From Torymus aiolomorphi (lineage: Eukaryota; Arthropoda; Insecta; Hymenoptera; Torymidae), in the NCBI GenBank assembly GCA_036365515.1, contig CM070877.1, positions 16,138,201 to 16,202,200 on the forward strand: DNA of 64,000 nt, given 5' to 3'. The notes under the pieces were generated by a model. It did no database searches and was not told the DNA's origin. It was given only the letters and a program-made list of their open reading frames with translations. Both the position numbers and the translations under genes were made by a program. Position 1 is the stretch's first letter, and each line of letters starts with the position of its first letter. Below, one piece after another: positions 37,276 to 50,800 of this stretch.

Positions 37276-38972
37276 TAAAAAATGACATTTTGAGAAATAA
37301 ACCTACAAAGAAAAATATCACAAAACTTCAAAAATAATCAGCCATTAGATTTTCCTTTTTTTCCCTTCTTGAAACTCGCTTTCCTATATACCTGAGATAT
37401 GTTCTCCCATATAAAATGGTTAAAACAGAAGCTCTGGCACCTTGCATGTGTTCATATATATTATATTTTGTATATTTACAAATAAATATTTTATCTATCT
37501 ATCTATCTATATAATGTTAACCAAGCAGCATCCGTTACACTAAAAGTTATTGCTAACAATCTGTCCTTCTTTTGTACTTTTGATCCATCCATTGTTGAAT
37601 CACTTTTTAACACATTGCACTGAGTTATATTATTATTTTGAATACTAAAATAAATGTAGAATATGCACCAGATCTTATGAAATATATGAAATTCCAATCA
37701 AAACTTAAGAAGCCAACATTATCATAGCCAAAAGTACATAAGTACATAAAAGCCGATAAGACAATTTTATCAATGAACACTTGATTACAAATATTGTATA
37801 CAAAATATATCTTGAATTCAGGCCTCTATTATACATTTCTTGTGTGCTAAGCAGGCTTGTCGCTTTTATGTGTAGATACATCTTGACACTTATTGCAATT
37901 CAGAACTCTTCTGAATTGAATTATATTCTATAGTGAGCTAAACTCAATTATCTCACTTTCATCTTTCTTAGAAAAAAAGATGTATTTATGTTTATCCGAT
38001 AAGAATTATTACTGCTTCTTCTTTAAAATACTTAACTAAATCTTGCTAATGCGCATGTTTTTCTGTATTTACTTTCATACAGCATTCCTATCTTGAACTG
38101 AAGCTGCTTCCCAAATTTCAACAAAACTGTCACTGCACGCTTGTACTATAATTACACTTATAAATACTTTTCAGATATATATCTTCACATATAATACATT
38201 AAATTTTCACTCCTAAATTCACTTATGAATACAAATAATCAAACACTACGAAAAAGATCTTTCTCCATGAGGAAGAAAAACTCTGCAAAACAAACTGTTA
38301 AAATCACATTGTTATGTATCTTTGCTTATATGAGCTGTCAGCTGTGTAACTGTGTTTACACTGGTATTAGCAGACAAGTTATATATAGGTACAAAAGGGA
38401 GTATTCATATAGTAAATTGATGTCGAATTTTGGTCACGGAATGGTCACTTTATTAGAACAGAAGTGAAAATTTTTCACAAGACGATTCCACTGGATTTCG
38501 AATTCCACAATATGGTTTATTTTATTTTTATAATAAATCCCATATGTAAATTTAATTATTCTGTTATCCTTATACTAATATGGCTTAAATAATGTGTTTT
38601 GATATTTTAAAACACATTTAAGTAAACGTTTTCCTATCAGAAGCGCAAAAGCATAAAAAAAGGCAAAATAAAAAAGAAAATCAATTTTTTCATCATTTTA
38701 AAGATAGTAAGCTCTTTCAGCCATATCATCTTAAATTTTTTAAATGTTTGATCCAAACTAGTTTTTTTAGGTTCAGAATAACATATATAATTCAAAAATG
38801 CAATAAAAAAAATTTGATTTTGTAAAAATTGTAGGTGTAAGACCGCCTTAATTATCGATAATTCACCAACCATTGGCTAACCGTTCGTGAATATTTTTGT
38901 TATTCATTGGCCCAAAAAATTGACCAACAGTTAATAGATAAGCCATTTTGGTTGAGTTATTTTCTACCAGGG

Positions 38973-41971
38973 TATTTACTGGTAATTTTATCGTACTATG
39001 TTTAATACAAAATTTCATTCACAAAACGCAAAAGTTAAAATTTAACCTTAGCACTTGCAAAAATTTCAAATGACATAAAGCACGCATCGGCGCGCGTACC
39101 ACTTCAGTGCAATGCGCATTGCTGCTATAGCTATATAAAAATACCGCGAGCAATTCGAATGGCTCTCAGGCCTAGACTTAACTTTTCACATACTTACTGC
39201 GCTTTAAATTCTTGTTTTAATTTTCAATTTTAATCCACAGTGACTTGGCGACTTTACGTTCACTATGGGAAATTAAAACTCTCAGTAGACGAATCATATA
39301 TGTTTTAGATTATATTTATGGTATGTTTTTATATATTCCGAATAATATTGTTTTTCCTCTCTGTACATAAATCTAAATGTTACAAATTTTGCTTTCGTAG
39401 CCCTGAAGAAGGAAGCAAGAATGCTTCCGAAACATCGGTGAAATAAATCATCGAAACAACTTGGTTCGTCTCGAATCAGTTAATTAACCCTTTAAACAAA
39501 TTTTTTACAGTTTATTTCTTTAATTCTAGTTACTCTTTTCTCTTCGAAAAGTTTCAATAGATTTCTGGAAAAACATTTACTTGGTTTTCCGATAAAACAG
39601 CTATAAAATAGTTGAAAATATCATGGTTGCTTTTTTAATTTAAAAATTTTGAAACTAGTAAAAAAGAATACAAAACTAAATGAATTAGTAGTTTGCTGAA
39701 AAACAGTATTAGTACGTTTTTGTCACTCAAAGCCAGAAAACTCTTAAATTCCTATAAAAAACTTCCATTCTGTTTTCATTCAAAATTCAGATCCGGAGTC
39801 TATCGCAGCCTCCACTATATGTCATAACTATTTGGTTAGAGTTGAAAAAATAGCACCACACAGGAGTTTTCGAATAAACACGCAAAACTCTCCCTCCGAT
39901 CCCGGCAAATAAAAAAAAAAGCAACAGCGGCGAATAGAAAAATAATTGCCGAGTCAAGAGAACGAGAACCGAACTGCTCGGTTCCAGGATTACCGCGACT
40001 CATTTTCTCGGCCGCCTTTTCACTAGCTACGTGAATAGATCCCGAAAAAATGACCGAAGAAAAATTACCAATCCACGCGCAGGCTTCAGTTTCGAATTTT
40101 TTTTTGTAGGGATGTTTTTGCGCTATGTATGCGTTTCGCGAATCAAAACGGAAAAGAGCAAAACAAAATATCGGACATCGAAGGATACGCGGGGCGTGGG
40201 TGTATTTTTGTCGGTTATTGTAATTTCAGTTGAAAAAATTGAAATTTTTTTAATCAGACGAGAGGTATTTTTGTTGAATAAATGGAAAAATAACTCGTGT
40301 GCCGTTCTATTAATTGTAGAATTCTGATTTCGGTAGAAATAGGCATTTTGGTAATTGAAAACTTGACGAAATTAGTTTTACTAAAGCTAATGAAATTATT
40401 TTTTATTGGCTCAATTTAAATTAAATAAACTAGATGAAAATCAACATTAAATTTTCTTGAGACAAAGAAAATACCCGGAGAGATATCTATTTATTTTTAT
40501 AAAATTTTGCCATTGATATTTTTACTAATTGATTAAATGAAATCATAATACACATTGTTTCATACGCAGAAATTCGAAACTTTTTGCAAATTCCCAACCA
40601 ATCTATTTCTATCGCAGTTCATTTTTATCAGAAGTTTCGAATCCTTCTATCTAAATCATACTATACAAAAAAAAAAAGCCAAACCCCCACATGCTATTAT
40701 CGCTATGTTGCGCCCAATATGCGGGCGTACAATTTTCCAGCTATATCTGAGCTCTCCATCCTCTCCCAGAGAATATTCTTCCTCACGAATTATTACGCGA
40801 TATATCGTGTATTACTCAACGTACCTCTTTTTGTTGGCCCCCCCTGCTCGATTTTCACCATCGCGCTCAGCTGTGTGCCACAAGCTATCTTAGATATTTC
40901 ATCATCGGCCGCGTGCTTGTACGGGTGGGGGAAATTGCAAAGTTTGTGTCGGGAGAGGGCAAGCAGTGCCAAACTGTTGGTTCTAACTTCCAAATTATCT
41001 TCAGCTGGCTAAAATCACACTTTGCGCGAGAACTGGCGGGTAAGGCGAACTTTCAGAGTAATCGTGACTATTGCCGAACCGATTTCCCGTAGCGTAAGAA
41101 GTTCCTCATGTTTGGTTAAGCGTTATTTATCGAGCGGTTTAATGAATCGAGGGGTAGGGGGGCACGTTCGCGTTGAGTGAGCGTCAGGAGTTTCATTGTC
41201 TTGTTTGGTTTGAATATATGTTGTAGGTGTAGAATAAGAATATGTGGTGGGATCCTTGCTAATGGTAGGTGGTGTTTGTGATTTAGATGTTTAAACGAAT
41301 TGAAATTAGAATATCAACAAATTTTTGTACTAATCATAAGTAATGATAAGTAATTGATTTAATAATTGAAATAATCTGGATAGTTTATGAGGATTAACAA
41401 ACACGTTACCTATCATACTCACGCTACCAGCGTTAACTACAATATGACAAATAATAACTTTAAATTTTGCAATTGAGTTCGACTACAAATAACAAGAAAC
41501 AAAGACACACTTCAAAAAATGAAAAAAAAATAAGCGACAGTAGTGGACCGAATTTCGCCTGAATTCATCAAAAAAGGCAAAATCAAACAATTCGATTTAC
41601 TTTTTCGACGTAAATTCCGCCTAAACGCACTAAGCCCACATCCGAAAAAAAATCCAAACACAGAAAACGTCACGTACCGTCACAGTAATGAAATAAAAAA
41701 ATTGCAGCATCGGGGAACGGCAAAATTCCGTTACTAAACAAAGCTCTACCCACTGGTACGCACGCGCGCGGCGTTTCGTGGGATTGAATCGAACCGTTCC
41801 ACGGGGTATATCAACAATATTTTCCCGTTTTGCCTTTTAATCCAGGAATCCCTTTCGATGCGAGCGCGTACCCTGCACAATTGAGCGGAACGGAGGCACG
41901 GAACGTATAAATCGATAAATCGAGAGAAAAAAATGTCGGCGGAGCAAAACATAGGCAAAAAAGATATAACC
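38973..41971. other. Unassigned DNA
   Basis: At 39400-39445 a stem GGAAGC/GCTTCC is preceded by CTGAAGA and followed by GAAAC (see findings). GC-richer patches lie at 39880-40020 and 40680-41160. No gene is recognised. Confidence 0.3.
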
Positions 41972-42057
41972 AGAGAGAGAGAGAGAGAGAGAACTTGGAC
42001 TTGGGTACGCATGCCCGGGTAATAATTCGCATCTCTCTCTCTCTCTCTCTCTCTCTC
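41972..42057. repeat. (GA)n and (CT)n pair in inverse orientation
   Basis: GA tract 41972-41993 and CT tract 42032-42057, separated by 38 bases that include GCATGCCCGGG. They can pair as a hairpin. Confidence 0.85.
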
Positions 42058-44536
42058 GTTCTGCTCGATATTCCAGATATGGCCGGGCGCGTTTAAATTA
42101 TACCCTGGAAAAGTGGATTATCTAACCCGAGCTCTCTCGTTTTTGCGAGATGATAAACCCCGCGTATTCTTTCGAGACGTATTCCATCTAAATTCAAATG
42201 AAGGCTGGAGGTGAGGACTGCCATCGCCTTGGGCTAAGTCGACTAAATTAATTAAGGGGTCGGTCGCTGGCGCGGCTATATTGTTGTCGCTCGATCGAGT
42301 AGATCGAGCGGTTGAGCGCTGGATTATCTTGGTTATTATTGCTTACGGTCTTGGGTTTTATCGAAAATATTGCATGCGTGAATTGTTGTAAATATGAGAA
42401 ATACATTTTATGGTTAGAAGTTGCTTTTCTAATAAATAGGAATTTTAAATTTATGGGAAACATGAACCTGATCTTTTATTTACAAATTTTTGAATTTTAG
42501 ATGATATATTTTTCATTTATTAGCTTAATTGAAAGAGAATTTTAATGAAAATTGAAAGTCAATATAGCTTTAGTCGATACTGTATTTGCAATGGAACGTA
42601 TTAATTAAGTATATATTTTATTATATGAGGATTAATATGGATAAGAAAACAAGGAACCATACACGTATTCATTTTGTATAATCACATTATGTTAATAATG
42701 AAACTTTGTTATGTTTTATGAGATGACTAATGGAATACACTACCTGTATTATACCTTACAAAGTAATATTTGTTCAATTTTACAGGAATACTATTATTAT
42801 ACATTAAATAATTCCAATATTGAATTTGAGTTTTAAATACATTCGTTATATTAATATTGAAAAATATCGGGAGACGTACATAATCGAAGGTGCAATGAAT
42901 TCATTTGTACATTATTTATATTAATAAAATTTACAATGATGATTAATAACGTCAAAGTGTACTAGCGGTATATTTGCGATAAATGAGAGTGTTGAAATAT
43001 TAATATACAAAAGAATGTTTTTAAATTGATGATATCTAGAATAGTACATTACGCAACTAGTGCGGAAAGTGGGCGCTTGTCGCACGGGTACAGTTATTCG
43101 CCCAAGCGAAGTGAGTGCGTGAAGAACTCACTTTACGTACTGGTGAAAAAGAGGGTACTTTACACACGCTAAACAAGCATCTAAAGTCGAGTTTTACGCA
43201 CTCAGTTATAAAAACACATTTTTCAACTTACGTGGTACAGGAATTGACTCATCAATGATAATAAAGAAATGTCAACTCACCTGTAACAAAAAACAAAGAA
43301 AACACGTATAGGGTCTAAGTTTAACAACAGTAACATAATAGTATTATTCTTAATATAAGGTAAGGTATATAGTATTTGATATAAATCATCAAAATTTTTC
43401 CGAAATTTTCCAGCACCATTGCCACCTCTCGACCGATTCAGCCAAGACAGTTCGAGTGAAAAAGCGCATTTCTCGGGTGGCATGGTGCGAGAGAAAAACG
43501 ACGACAACGCCAAGAGAAAGAGCCGAGAGACGCAGCTGTTGTTGGGCCATCGCTCGCCGGTAACGGAGGAAAAAGGCGCGGAAGAAGCAATCCCCGGCAG
43601 GGCTCGGTAACTCATACACCTGACGCTCTTTCCTCTCTTTCTCAGCGCATATACGTCTCCGAGCGAGCGTCTCCTGCATTATACAGGAGGCTACTTAGGC
43701 CGTAATTTCAGCTCCGCCGAGTCCTCGTCGACTTTTTCCCCGGCATGCGCCTGACACCTTTTCTTTGACTCCGCGGATTCTTTATCGCTCGTCTGTAATT
43801 TGCCGGATTTAACACCCGCCTGAAATTGCTGCGCCTTGATAATGGCGAGGAGGACTGAGAGGGGAATAAGCGTTTTATCCTTTATGGAAGGTGTTATTAG
43901 CGTGATTGCAGGGAGTCTTCAAGTGGCAGAGAGGAGGTAAGTTTTTTTTCGCAGAGGAGGTCGACGATTCAGGAGCCGTAAAGGCGAGGAAACGACAGTC
44001 GGATGGGGGAAGTGGGATGTTCGATGGGGTTTTATTTGTGTGTGGAATGCGGTAAGGGAATGTCTATAGAATTAAAAAAAAAAACTATTTTTGAATTAAA
44101 ATCCCAGGCAATGTAGGCATAGAACTAGAGTGCAAGATAACAGCATTTGATTGTTATGCTAGCCAAGTTTATGTTTGCAATACCTCCATTAGCTGCATTT
44201 CGATACCTTGTAGCAAATGACATCATTGACATTTATGAAATAGCATAAGCACATTTCATGGAGCTGAATTATTGATGGTGCATTAATAGAGATATAACAT
44301 GACATTGTATTGAATGGTATCTAATACTGTTCAGCAGTAAAATCTCTATAGATTCTATTTTGAGACGAAATCGCTTAATAATAATACGTGAAGCGAATCA
44401 AATAAATAAAATCATGCTTTCCAGTGACATATAATATAGATGAACAGAATAATCTTCATAGGAAGTTGTTAATATACATTGTACGTATTTGGATCCAATC
44501 ATATAAAAGAGAATTGAAAGAAAATTTTATAAATTA
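42058..44536. other. Unassigned DNA
   Basis: A GC-richer island at 43390-43930 with no recognisable exon; 43050-43260 has a different composition (GTGCGGAAAGTGGGCGCTTG) and may be a short repeat. Otherwise AT-rich. Confidence 0.3.
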
Positions 44537-45122
44537 TCCCTTCTTAAAAAAGTGATGACCGGAAGAAGTGAAGCCTCTATAGATCTGATCGGTGATTGGT
44601 TCTTGGATATAAAAGGCGCGAGAATTCAAAATTAAATATGCATTTTTATTAGATAATTATTATTTATTGGAATCAAAATGATTAATGTAAAAAGTATTAA
44701 ATAAATAAGAATCAAATGAATGTTGGTTGTAACTTAAACAAATAAATAACATGTTTTCATTATTTGTTAAAGTGATGACCAGAAGTAGTAAAGCATTTCA
44801 AAACACAATACGATTAGTTATTGAACTACACGGTAAAATTCAAAACAATTAGCAATGTTTTAATTTTAGAAGAATTAATTCGAATAAATTATGTCAATAT
44901 ATACATATATACAATATGTTCAGATTTTATTCTTTATTTAATACTTCATGAAAAAAAAAAAATCAAACAAGTTTATAATTTCTAGCGTCAAAATTTAGTA
45001 TTCGTGAAGAGTAAAAAGATGCATTAAAATTAAAAGAACAAGATTTCCGGCTCATAAGGAATAAATTATTCTTAGCATGTTTAATAAAAAAAAGGACATA
45101 GAGCGCGTATGAATTTAGCTAG
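44537..45122 (+). mobile_element. Helitron-like element, possibly two nested
   Basis: The start TCCCTTCTTAAAAAAGTGAT follows an A, and the end CTAG (45119-45122) is followed by T. A second start-like motif GTGATGACCAGAAGTAGTAA lies at about 44771, so one copy may sit inside another. The 3' hairpin is weak. The start matches the elements at 13609 and 15575. Confidence 0.55.
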
Positions 45123-45395
45123 TTAGGTTAAACGAGAAATATTTGAGTATCTTTAGTACAAAAAAAAAATAATTGCTAACATTAGTTCAGAAGATAGTTG
45201 CTGCAATTGAACATACATAAATCGGAATGTCAGATACTTTATGTATATTAAAAAAGAATAAAATTACAGAAAATTTCAAACCATTACTGAAAGCTAAGAA
45301 TCTATCCGTGAATAAGGAAGTTAAAGAAACAAACTATTATCTTGATTTTCACTCAACGAAATACTCTATCGTGCGTACGGGTCACGTACTAGAGC

Positions 45396-45578
<183 letters not shown>

Positions 45579-46464
45579 ACCTGAAATACGTATTTAGTTT
45601 CAATATTGGAGCCCACCTCATTAGCAGCTCGTAGCCAATACGAACGTGTAATATGTGCTGCGGTAGTTGAGAGTCACAGAGTTCTACGTTTACTTGGAAC
45701 TCCCGCCCCCAAACGAGCGGCTTCAATTTAAATATCGCTTGTTATCTTCCTAAAGTGATATAAGTAGCAAATATTTGAGAACAGTATTCTGGTAGATTCA
45801 CTCGATAGTCATAAAGAACTAGTTTGCTTGGAAACCGTGAAATGGTATATTTCTACTTATATTTCCATTCTGCAGAAAGAGGAAGTGAGTTTTAAGAATC
45901 AATTTGGGCCGTCCGTTTAATAATCTAAAAATCTAGTTCCGGAACCTCACATAAACATAATTCCATTCACGAAAACAACATGCCTTCCTTTACAACACCT
46001 TCATTCAGATCCAATCCTCTCATTAATGTAAATAGCCCACTTAAAAGCGGAGCCAGCCAGGGCACACTCGTCGCGATCAATATCAGCATTCACTCCTAAA
46101 TTGGCCGTCACCCTTCTCCTCCAGTCCTTCGCCTCAGAAATCAAAGACCTTTGCACGCGTACGCGCGTCTTCAAAAGGCCTTCCACGAAGATCCACGATT
46201 GCGGAATTGTCGCACAAAGCGACACATTCAAACGTCCCGCAGCGAACAAACACGAGCGCTCGACACACCGATCAAAAGCAGAAACACACGCGTGTCTGCC
46301 TGTCTGCCTCTTTGCAAACACGCGCGGAAAAAAATACTACCCCTGGAGTGCGCATATTACTTGCGGTGAATGAGATGGCGCTGCTGACGGATGTGGAAAA
46401 AAGTCGTACAGAGAGTGGGGGGAGAGGCTCATTAGCGACTTCAGCACTTTTTTATAATCAACTG

Positions 46465-46466
<2 letters not shown>
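45579..46466. other. Unassigned DNA
   Basis: A GC-richer patch at 46020-46440. No gene recognised. Confidence 0.35.
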
Positions 46467-46522
<56 letters not shown>

Positions 46523-46640
46523 CTCCTTGCTCGCCCCATTCAACTTCACACTATTTCGCGTGCATTCTCGAGTCCATAGCTTCGTTAGAGTTGAGTCGTT
46601 GCAGCAGCTCTTCAAACTTCTCTCTCTCTCTCTCTCTCTC
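46467..46640. repeat. Two (CT)n tracts
   Basis: CT repeats at 46467-46519 and 46618-46640 separated by about 100 bases of unique sequence. Confidence 0.9.
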
Positions 46641-47566
46641 GGCAACGAATTATATTTTTTTTTTTTCGTAAGTTCGCTTTGTTTTTCTTCTTTTTCTCGT
46701 TCTTCTTACATGTATGCAAGCTGTATAAACGGTCCCGAAGTAAGTACGAAGGTTGTTTATTTTTTTCCTGTTCGAGGTTTGTTTTTAAACTGTGTGTCTG
46801 TGCGGATGCAAGTTTGAAAGTCGGAAAAGTTGAGACTGAAAAAGTGGGTATGTCTGAATATTGGCGGTTTGAATTTTGATAAGACAATGAGAGCATTGTA
46901 ATTTAAGTTTTTAAAGTTTTGAAGTTTTAATCTGATAAGTAAAGTTAAGAGATGATGATTATGTAGAATTCTTTTTTTTCCACAAAATATTCGTAACTTT
47001 CTTTGAAACTGATTAGTGTTACGCTCAATCTTATGAAATACCGATCAAACATAAAATATATATTACTATTATACTTGAATTGCTTTATTGTTCATTATTA
47101 AAACAGAAGTAAGACTTCAACTAACACTTGTGAAATGAGAAGAGTCAGTTGATTGAATATCCCACAATGATTATATCATAAGGACGATTTTGTTTTTTTT
47201 CTAAATAATTTGATAATTGTTTCCAATATGTTACTTTTAATTCAAAAGAATCACATAAAATTAGCTTATTAATATCTGTTATATCTATAGTTTAATCATT
47301 TTATTCGGAAATAACCAAGTTATATAAGTAGCATCTGCATGCTAATACTGATCATCGTCAATATGAAAATAAATATACTGTATTTATCTCACAAAGTCAG
47401 CCTCATTTCACGTAGTAATAATTTTAATCGCCAACAAGAAATAAATATCCCCTCCCCTTGCTCCAAATAAATTATACGAAAACGGATATTAAATCAAGCT
47501 GCTACTGCTGTTGCTGCTGCATGACAGGTCGGTTCAGCACTATATAGGTATAGCACTAAAGTCGGT

Positions 47567-47570
<4 letters not shown>
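46641..47570. other. Unassigned AT-rich DNA
   Basis: No element recognised. A short run of GCTGCTACTGCTGTTGCTGC lies near 47500. Confidence 0.4.
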
Positions 47571-47624
<54 letters not shown>

Positions 47625-47680
47625 GTGTCTCTCTCTCTCTCTCTTCCTCTCTCCCTCTCTCTCTCCCTCTCTTCTCTCCC
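47571..47680. repeat. (CT)n compound microsatellite
   Basis: Pure CT to about 47617, then CT with GT and CC interruptions. Confidence 0.9.
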
Positions 47681-48390
47681 CTCGGAAGTTTGTTAAGGGG
47701 GTCATAGACCTAAAATATGTCAAAAAATTAATTTTTTTTATTTGATTTTTCAATTATATATGTTATTCTGAACCTAAAAAAGTGTGATTCATAAATAAAA
47801 AAAAATTTTAAATGTTCGTTATAGCTCAAGAAGATAGACACCTATAAAAAGACGAAAAACTTGATTTTCTTTTATTATCTATTTAATATTAAAGTAACCT
47901 ACGTTTTAATTTGAAAACTAATGGATTGGTTTTTGACCGTAAATTTTGACTACTTTACTCGAAATTGACCAGTCAATTTTCGATAGTGGTATACTCTCTT
48001 TTTTGTTCCATAACCATAAACTATAAGTAATAGCTACACATAACAGACTGCTAGCATCAATGTATCAATTAATTTTGAATTTTTTGCACTCTTGAGTTGA
48101 TTCGAAAGTAAAGATTCACTATATTATATTTAAAAGTACATCTAATAATTAGTTTGTGAAAGTGTTTAATACAAGTGGATAGTGAGTGTTTTGTTAAAGT
48201 TTTAAAGTAACTTCAAAATGACATCGTAGTGTCAACAGTCTCTATGAATAGAAATTTATTTATATTAAGATTCAGTTTAATTAAAAAAAAGAGAAATACA
48301 TGTGAGCGAAAGAAAATAAAAACATCCACTTTGGTCAGAAAGTTTTAGAAACAGATCACCAATTCTAACTCGCTATGATAAATAGTAGAT

Positions 48391-48507
48391 TTTCTTACAA
48401 GGGGGGAAAATGGAACTTTCGCAGGCACGTGATATGACAACCGAGGCGAAGCCGAGGCCGTCATATCACGTGCATGCAGAAGTTCCATTTAACCCCCAAG
48501 TAAGAAA
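48391..48507. repeat. Hairpin with CACGTGATATGAC arms
   Basis: The arms begin TTTCTTAC/GTAAGAAA and contain AAATGGAACTT and GCACGTGATATGAC, with their complements after a 21-base loop AACCGAGGCGAAGCCGAGGC(C). It may be a small foldback inserted in E3. Confidence 0.8.
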
Positions 48508-48738
48508 TAGTATTTTTCTCTATTCCCGGGGGAAAATACGTTAATTAATCAGTCTAGATAAGTCAAAAATCATCGTCTTTCCTGGTGACATCAACTCTGC
48601 GCAGCCATGTTTTTACTTTTGCCCTATGCTTTGATAGCGTTAGCGACTTCACGTCGTTCTTGTAATTTGCAGGTTATATTTTTCAATTTTATTTTACCTG
48701 TCACAATTGGTTTTTTCCGATGCGCGCGTTTATGTGTG

Positions 48739-48804
48739 TTCGATGCCCGCCCAACATTTGCAGCACGAGTGTAGCGAGTGCTGCTGGTTGGGGCGGGCAT
48801 CGAA
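48739..48804. repeat. GC-rich hairpin
   Basis: TTCGATGCCCGCCCAAC and CAGCAC pair with GTGCTG and GTTGGGGCGGGCATCGAA, with a few unpaired bases between. Confidence 0.8.
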
Positions 48805-48859
48805 AATACATGAACAAGCAGATTGTTACATACTCATGTGAGTCAAGAGAAAGAGGGAT

Positions 48860-49170
48860 AGAGAGATAGATAGATAAATAGATAAATCTTTATTCTGCCT
48901 TTTCGGCAAAAATTAGAAAATACATTAAAAGGTATAAAATTATAAATTTCAGTCAATTACAATAGAATACAATAACAATTTAGTTCATTATGTCGTAAAA
49001 TACATAAGAGATATAAAAGATTTATCAAAAACATAACAATGCAAAAGAAAACTAAAAAGATAATCTTTGAAATAATAAATAAGAGAACATGTGGTAAATA
49101 AGATATGTATAAAAATACTTATGCGAATATCATAATGTTCCGCCAATAGGCTAAAATAGAGAGAGATAAA
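48860..49170 (-). repeat. Possible LINE 3' tail, minus strand
   Basis: On the minus strand an AATAAAG signal is followed by TTTATCTATTTATCTATCTA, as at the 3' ends of several insect LINEs. The upstream AT-rich 200-300 bases have no coding sequence. Confidence 0.3.
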
Positions 49171-50297
49171 GAGAGTCAGGGAGAGAGAGGGAGAAAGGAT
49201 ATTTCCAAATAAATAAACATGAATTCATAGTAGACCATCCTTCTTGAGAGCACCACGCTCCCGATGCGAGACAGTTCCGCGCCGAAGTCGCACACTTTCG
49301 CGACTTCCGCGCGGCAAAAAGTCACAATCCGCTGTATCGTATATGGGGTTAGGCTATTCAAAACATTGCTCACAGAGCTTTCGGTCGCGCGTGAAACAAG
49401 TGACGTACGCAGTGGGCAAAAGTACTTCTTCTTCTAGAGTAAACAAACGGCGAAAACGCGTACTTTCGCCCGAGAAATAGAGAACATTAAGTTTATACTT
49501 TCTGAAGCAGTAATGCATTATTGTAATATCCACCAGACACCTACAGATTTCATATAATACGCCAAACATAATAGTGAAGTAATGGTTTCAGAAAATGGAC
49601 TTACCGCTAATTTATAAATATATTGTACTATTATAAGCTTTCATTAAGATTTTGGATTCGACAAAATGAAACATTTTTGTTGTAGAATATTCTACATTCA
49701 TCTTAGTATTTTACTTAATAGTATATTTGAGTGCAATGTTTTGGAAAGTCATTTAAGAGTAAGGTTGGATCAGAAGCCCAAGAGTTCGCATTGCTGAGTT
49801 ATCAAGTTTAAAGGAATGCAAGCCAAGGTGCCAGTATTGTTAATCACCTTTTATAGGGGAACAGATCTCAAGCTAAGGTAAATGTTTTTATGATTTATAT
49901 TGCAATATTATCAATTAAAAATCTGGAGTCAATTTTTGCTTAATTGTTCTCCTTGATTTCAGTTACAGAGAATCAGTTAATATTTTATTTGTAAAAAAAA
50001 TAAAATCCTACTTTAACTGGGTTTCAAAAGTTATCTTATAAATAGTGAGTAAGATAATTCTGTCACTACCGTATTTGGCAGAGTTTCATTAATTGTTACA
50101 GGTTATTATGTATGTGTTTAGTACGGGTAAGCAATATATTTATTGTAAAATTACATTATATTTAACTATAAAAACTTATTTTTTATGTTTCAGGAAGGAG
50201 AAAAAATTGAGAACTAAATGGCTCAATATTTTTTAAGTTTTACTGAATTTCCATTTCACAGGGTTTTTTTTTTATAAAATATTGTTTTTAAGACGTT

Positions 50298-50615
50298 GGC
50301 GTAGCTTTTAAAAACAAGTACTCGACAAATTTACATGGGACAAGGTCTAAAATACTCTAAATTCATCCAGTTTTCTACGTAAGAGTTGAAAATATAACAT
50401 TTTTGGAAACTAATATTTTTGAAATGCTAAAATCCACAAAAAAACATAAAAATTCATAAAATTCATGAATTAAAAGTAGTTTTTTCCATTAAAAAAATAT
50501 TTGTTTCAAGAAATTTTATATTTCCAACTCTTAGGTAGAAAACTGGATGTATTTAGAGTATTTTAGGCCTTGTCCCAGGAAAATTTGTGGAGTACTTATT
50601 TTTAAAAACTACGCC
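50298..50615. repeat. Internal hairpin of E3
   Basis: The left arm GGCGTAGCTTTTAAAAACAA and GAGTTGAAAATATAAC pair with complements ending ACTACGCC. Sequence is diverged from E1, but base pairing within the copy is kept. Confidence 0.85.
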
Positions 50616-50800
50616 AAAGGAAAAATCTTGGCAATGCAATATCTCTGAGTAAAATTGGTCTACGGATTATATCTTGGGCTATTTTATCAGAAATTGTGCC
50701 TACTTATAATATACTATTAGTATATGTAACTAATTATATTTTATTTTATTTTTTCAGGTGGTTTTGACCTCAAAGGCCTATAGGTCTATGACCCCCTTAA

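Larger units (their letters stand above)
36453..38847. mobile_element. TTAA-flanked transposon, copy E2 (inverted)
   Basis: TTAA lies at 36449-36452 and 38848-38851; the ends are GGCGGTCTTACACCTA in both inverted copies. It runs opposite to E1: its left end carries the TAGTGGCTTCTGAGGC segment found at the right end of E1. It encloses a 316-bp foldback. Without that, its length (about 2,080) is close to E1. It shares the relic frame with E1 and E4 (for example DSTMDGSKVQKK on the minus strand). Confidence 0.85.
36176..38972. mobile_element. TA-flanked CCCTGGTAGA element, split by E2
   Basis: The left end CCCTGGTAGA (36176) and the right end TCTACCAGGG (ending 38972) are exact complements, each next to TA (TA target duplication). 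The left half contains its own inverted repeat (36190-36430), with GTAGCCGATAACGGAGTCTA matched by a diverged complement near 36380-36415. Net of E2 the element is about 400 bp, with no coding sequence. Confidence 0.65.
47697..50796. mobile_element. TTAA-flanked transposon, diverged copy E3
   Basis: TTAA lies at 47693-47696 and 50797-50800; the ends are GGGGGTCATAGACCTA and its complement, a diverged version of the E1 end. Its first 150 bases and last 500 bases align with E1. It is longer (3,100 bp), in part because of GC-richer material with two hairpins (48391-48804) and a LINE-tail-like stretch (48860-49170). Near 49830-50230 it holds the best preserved coding relic of the family, with an intron-like 316-bp gap between an AAG|GTAAAT donor and a TTTCAG acceptor. 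Confidence 0.8.
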
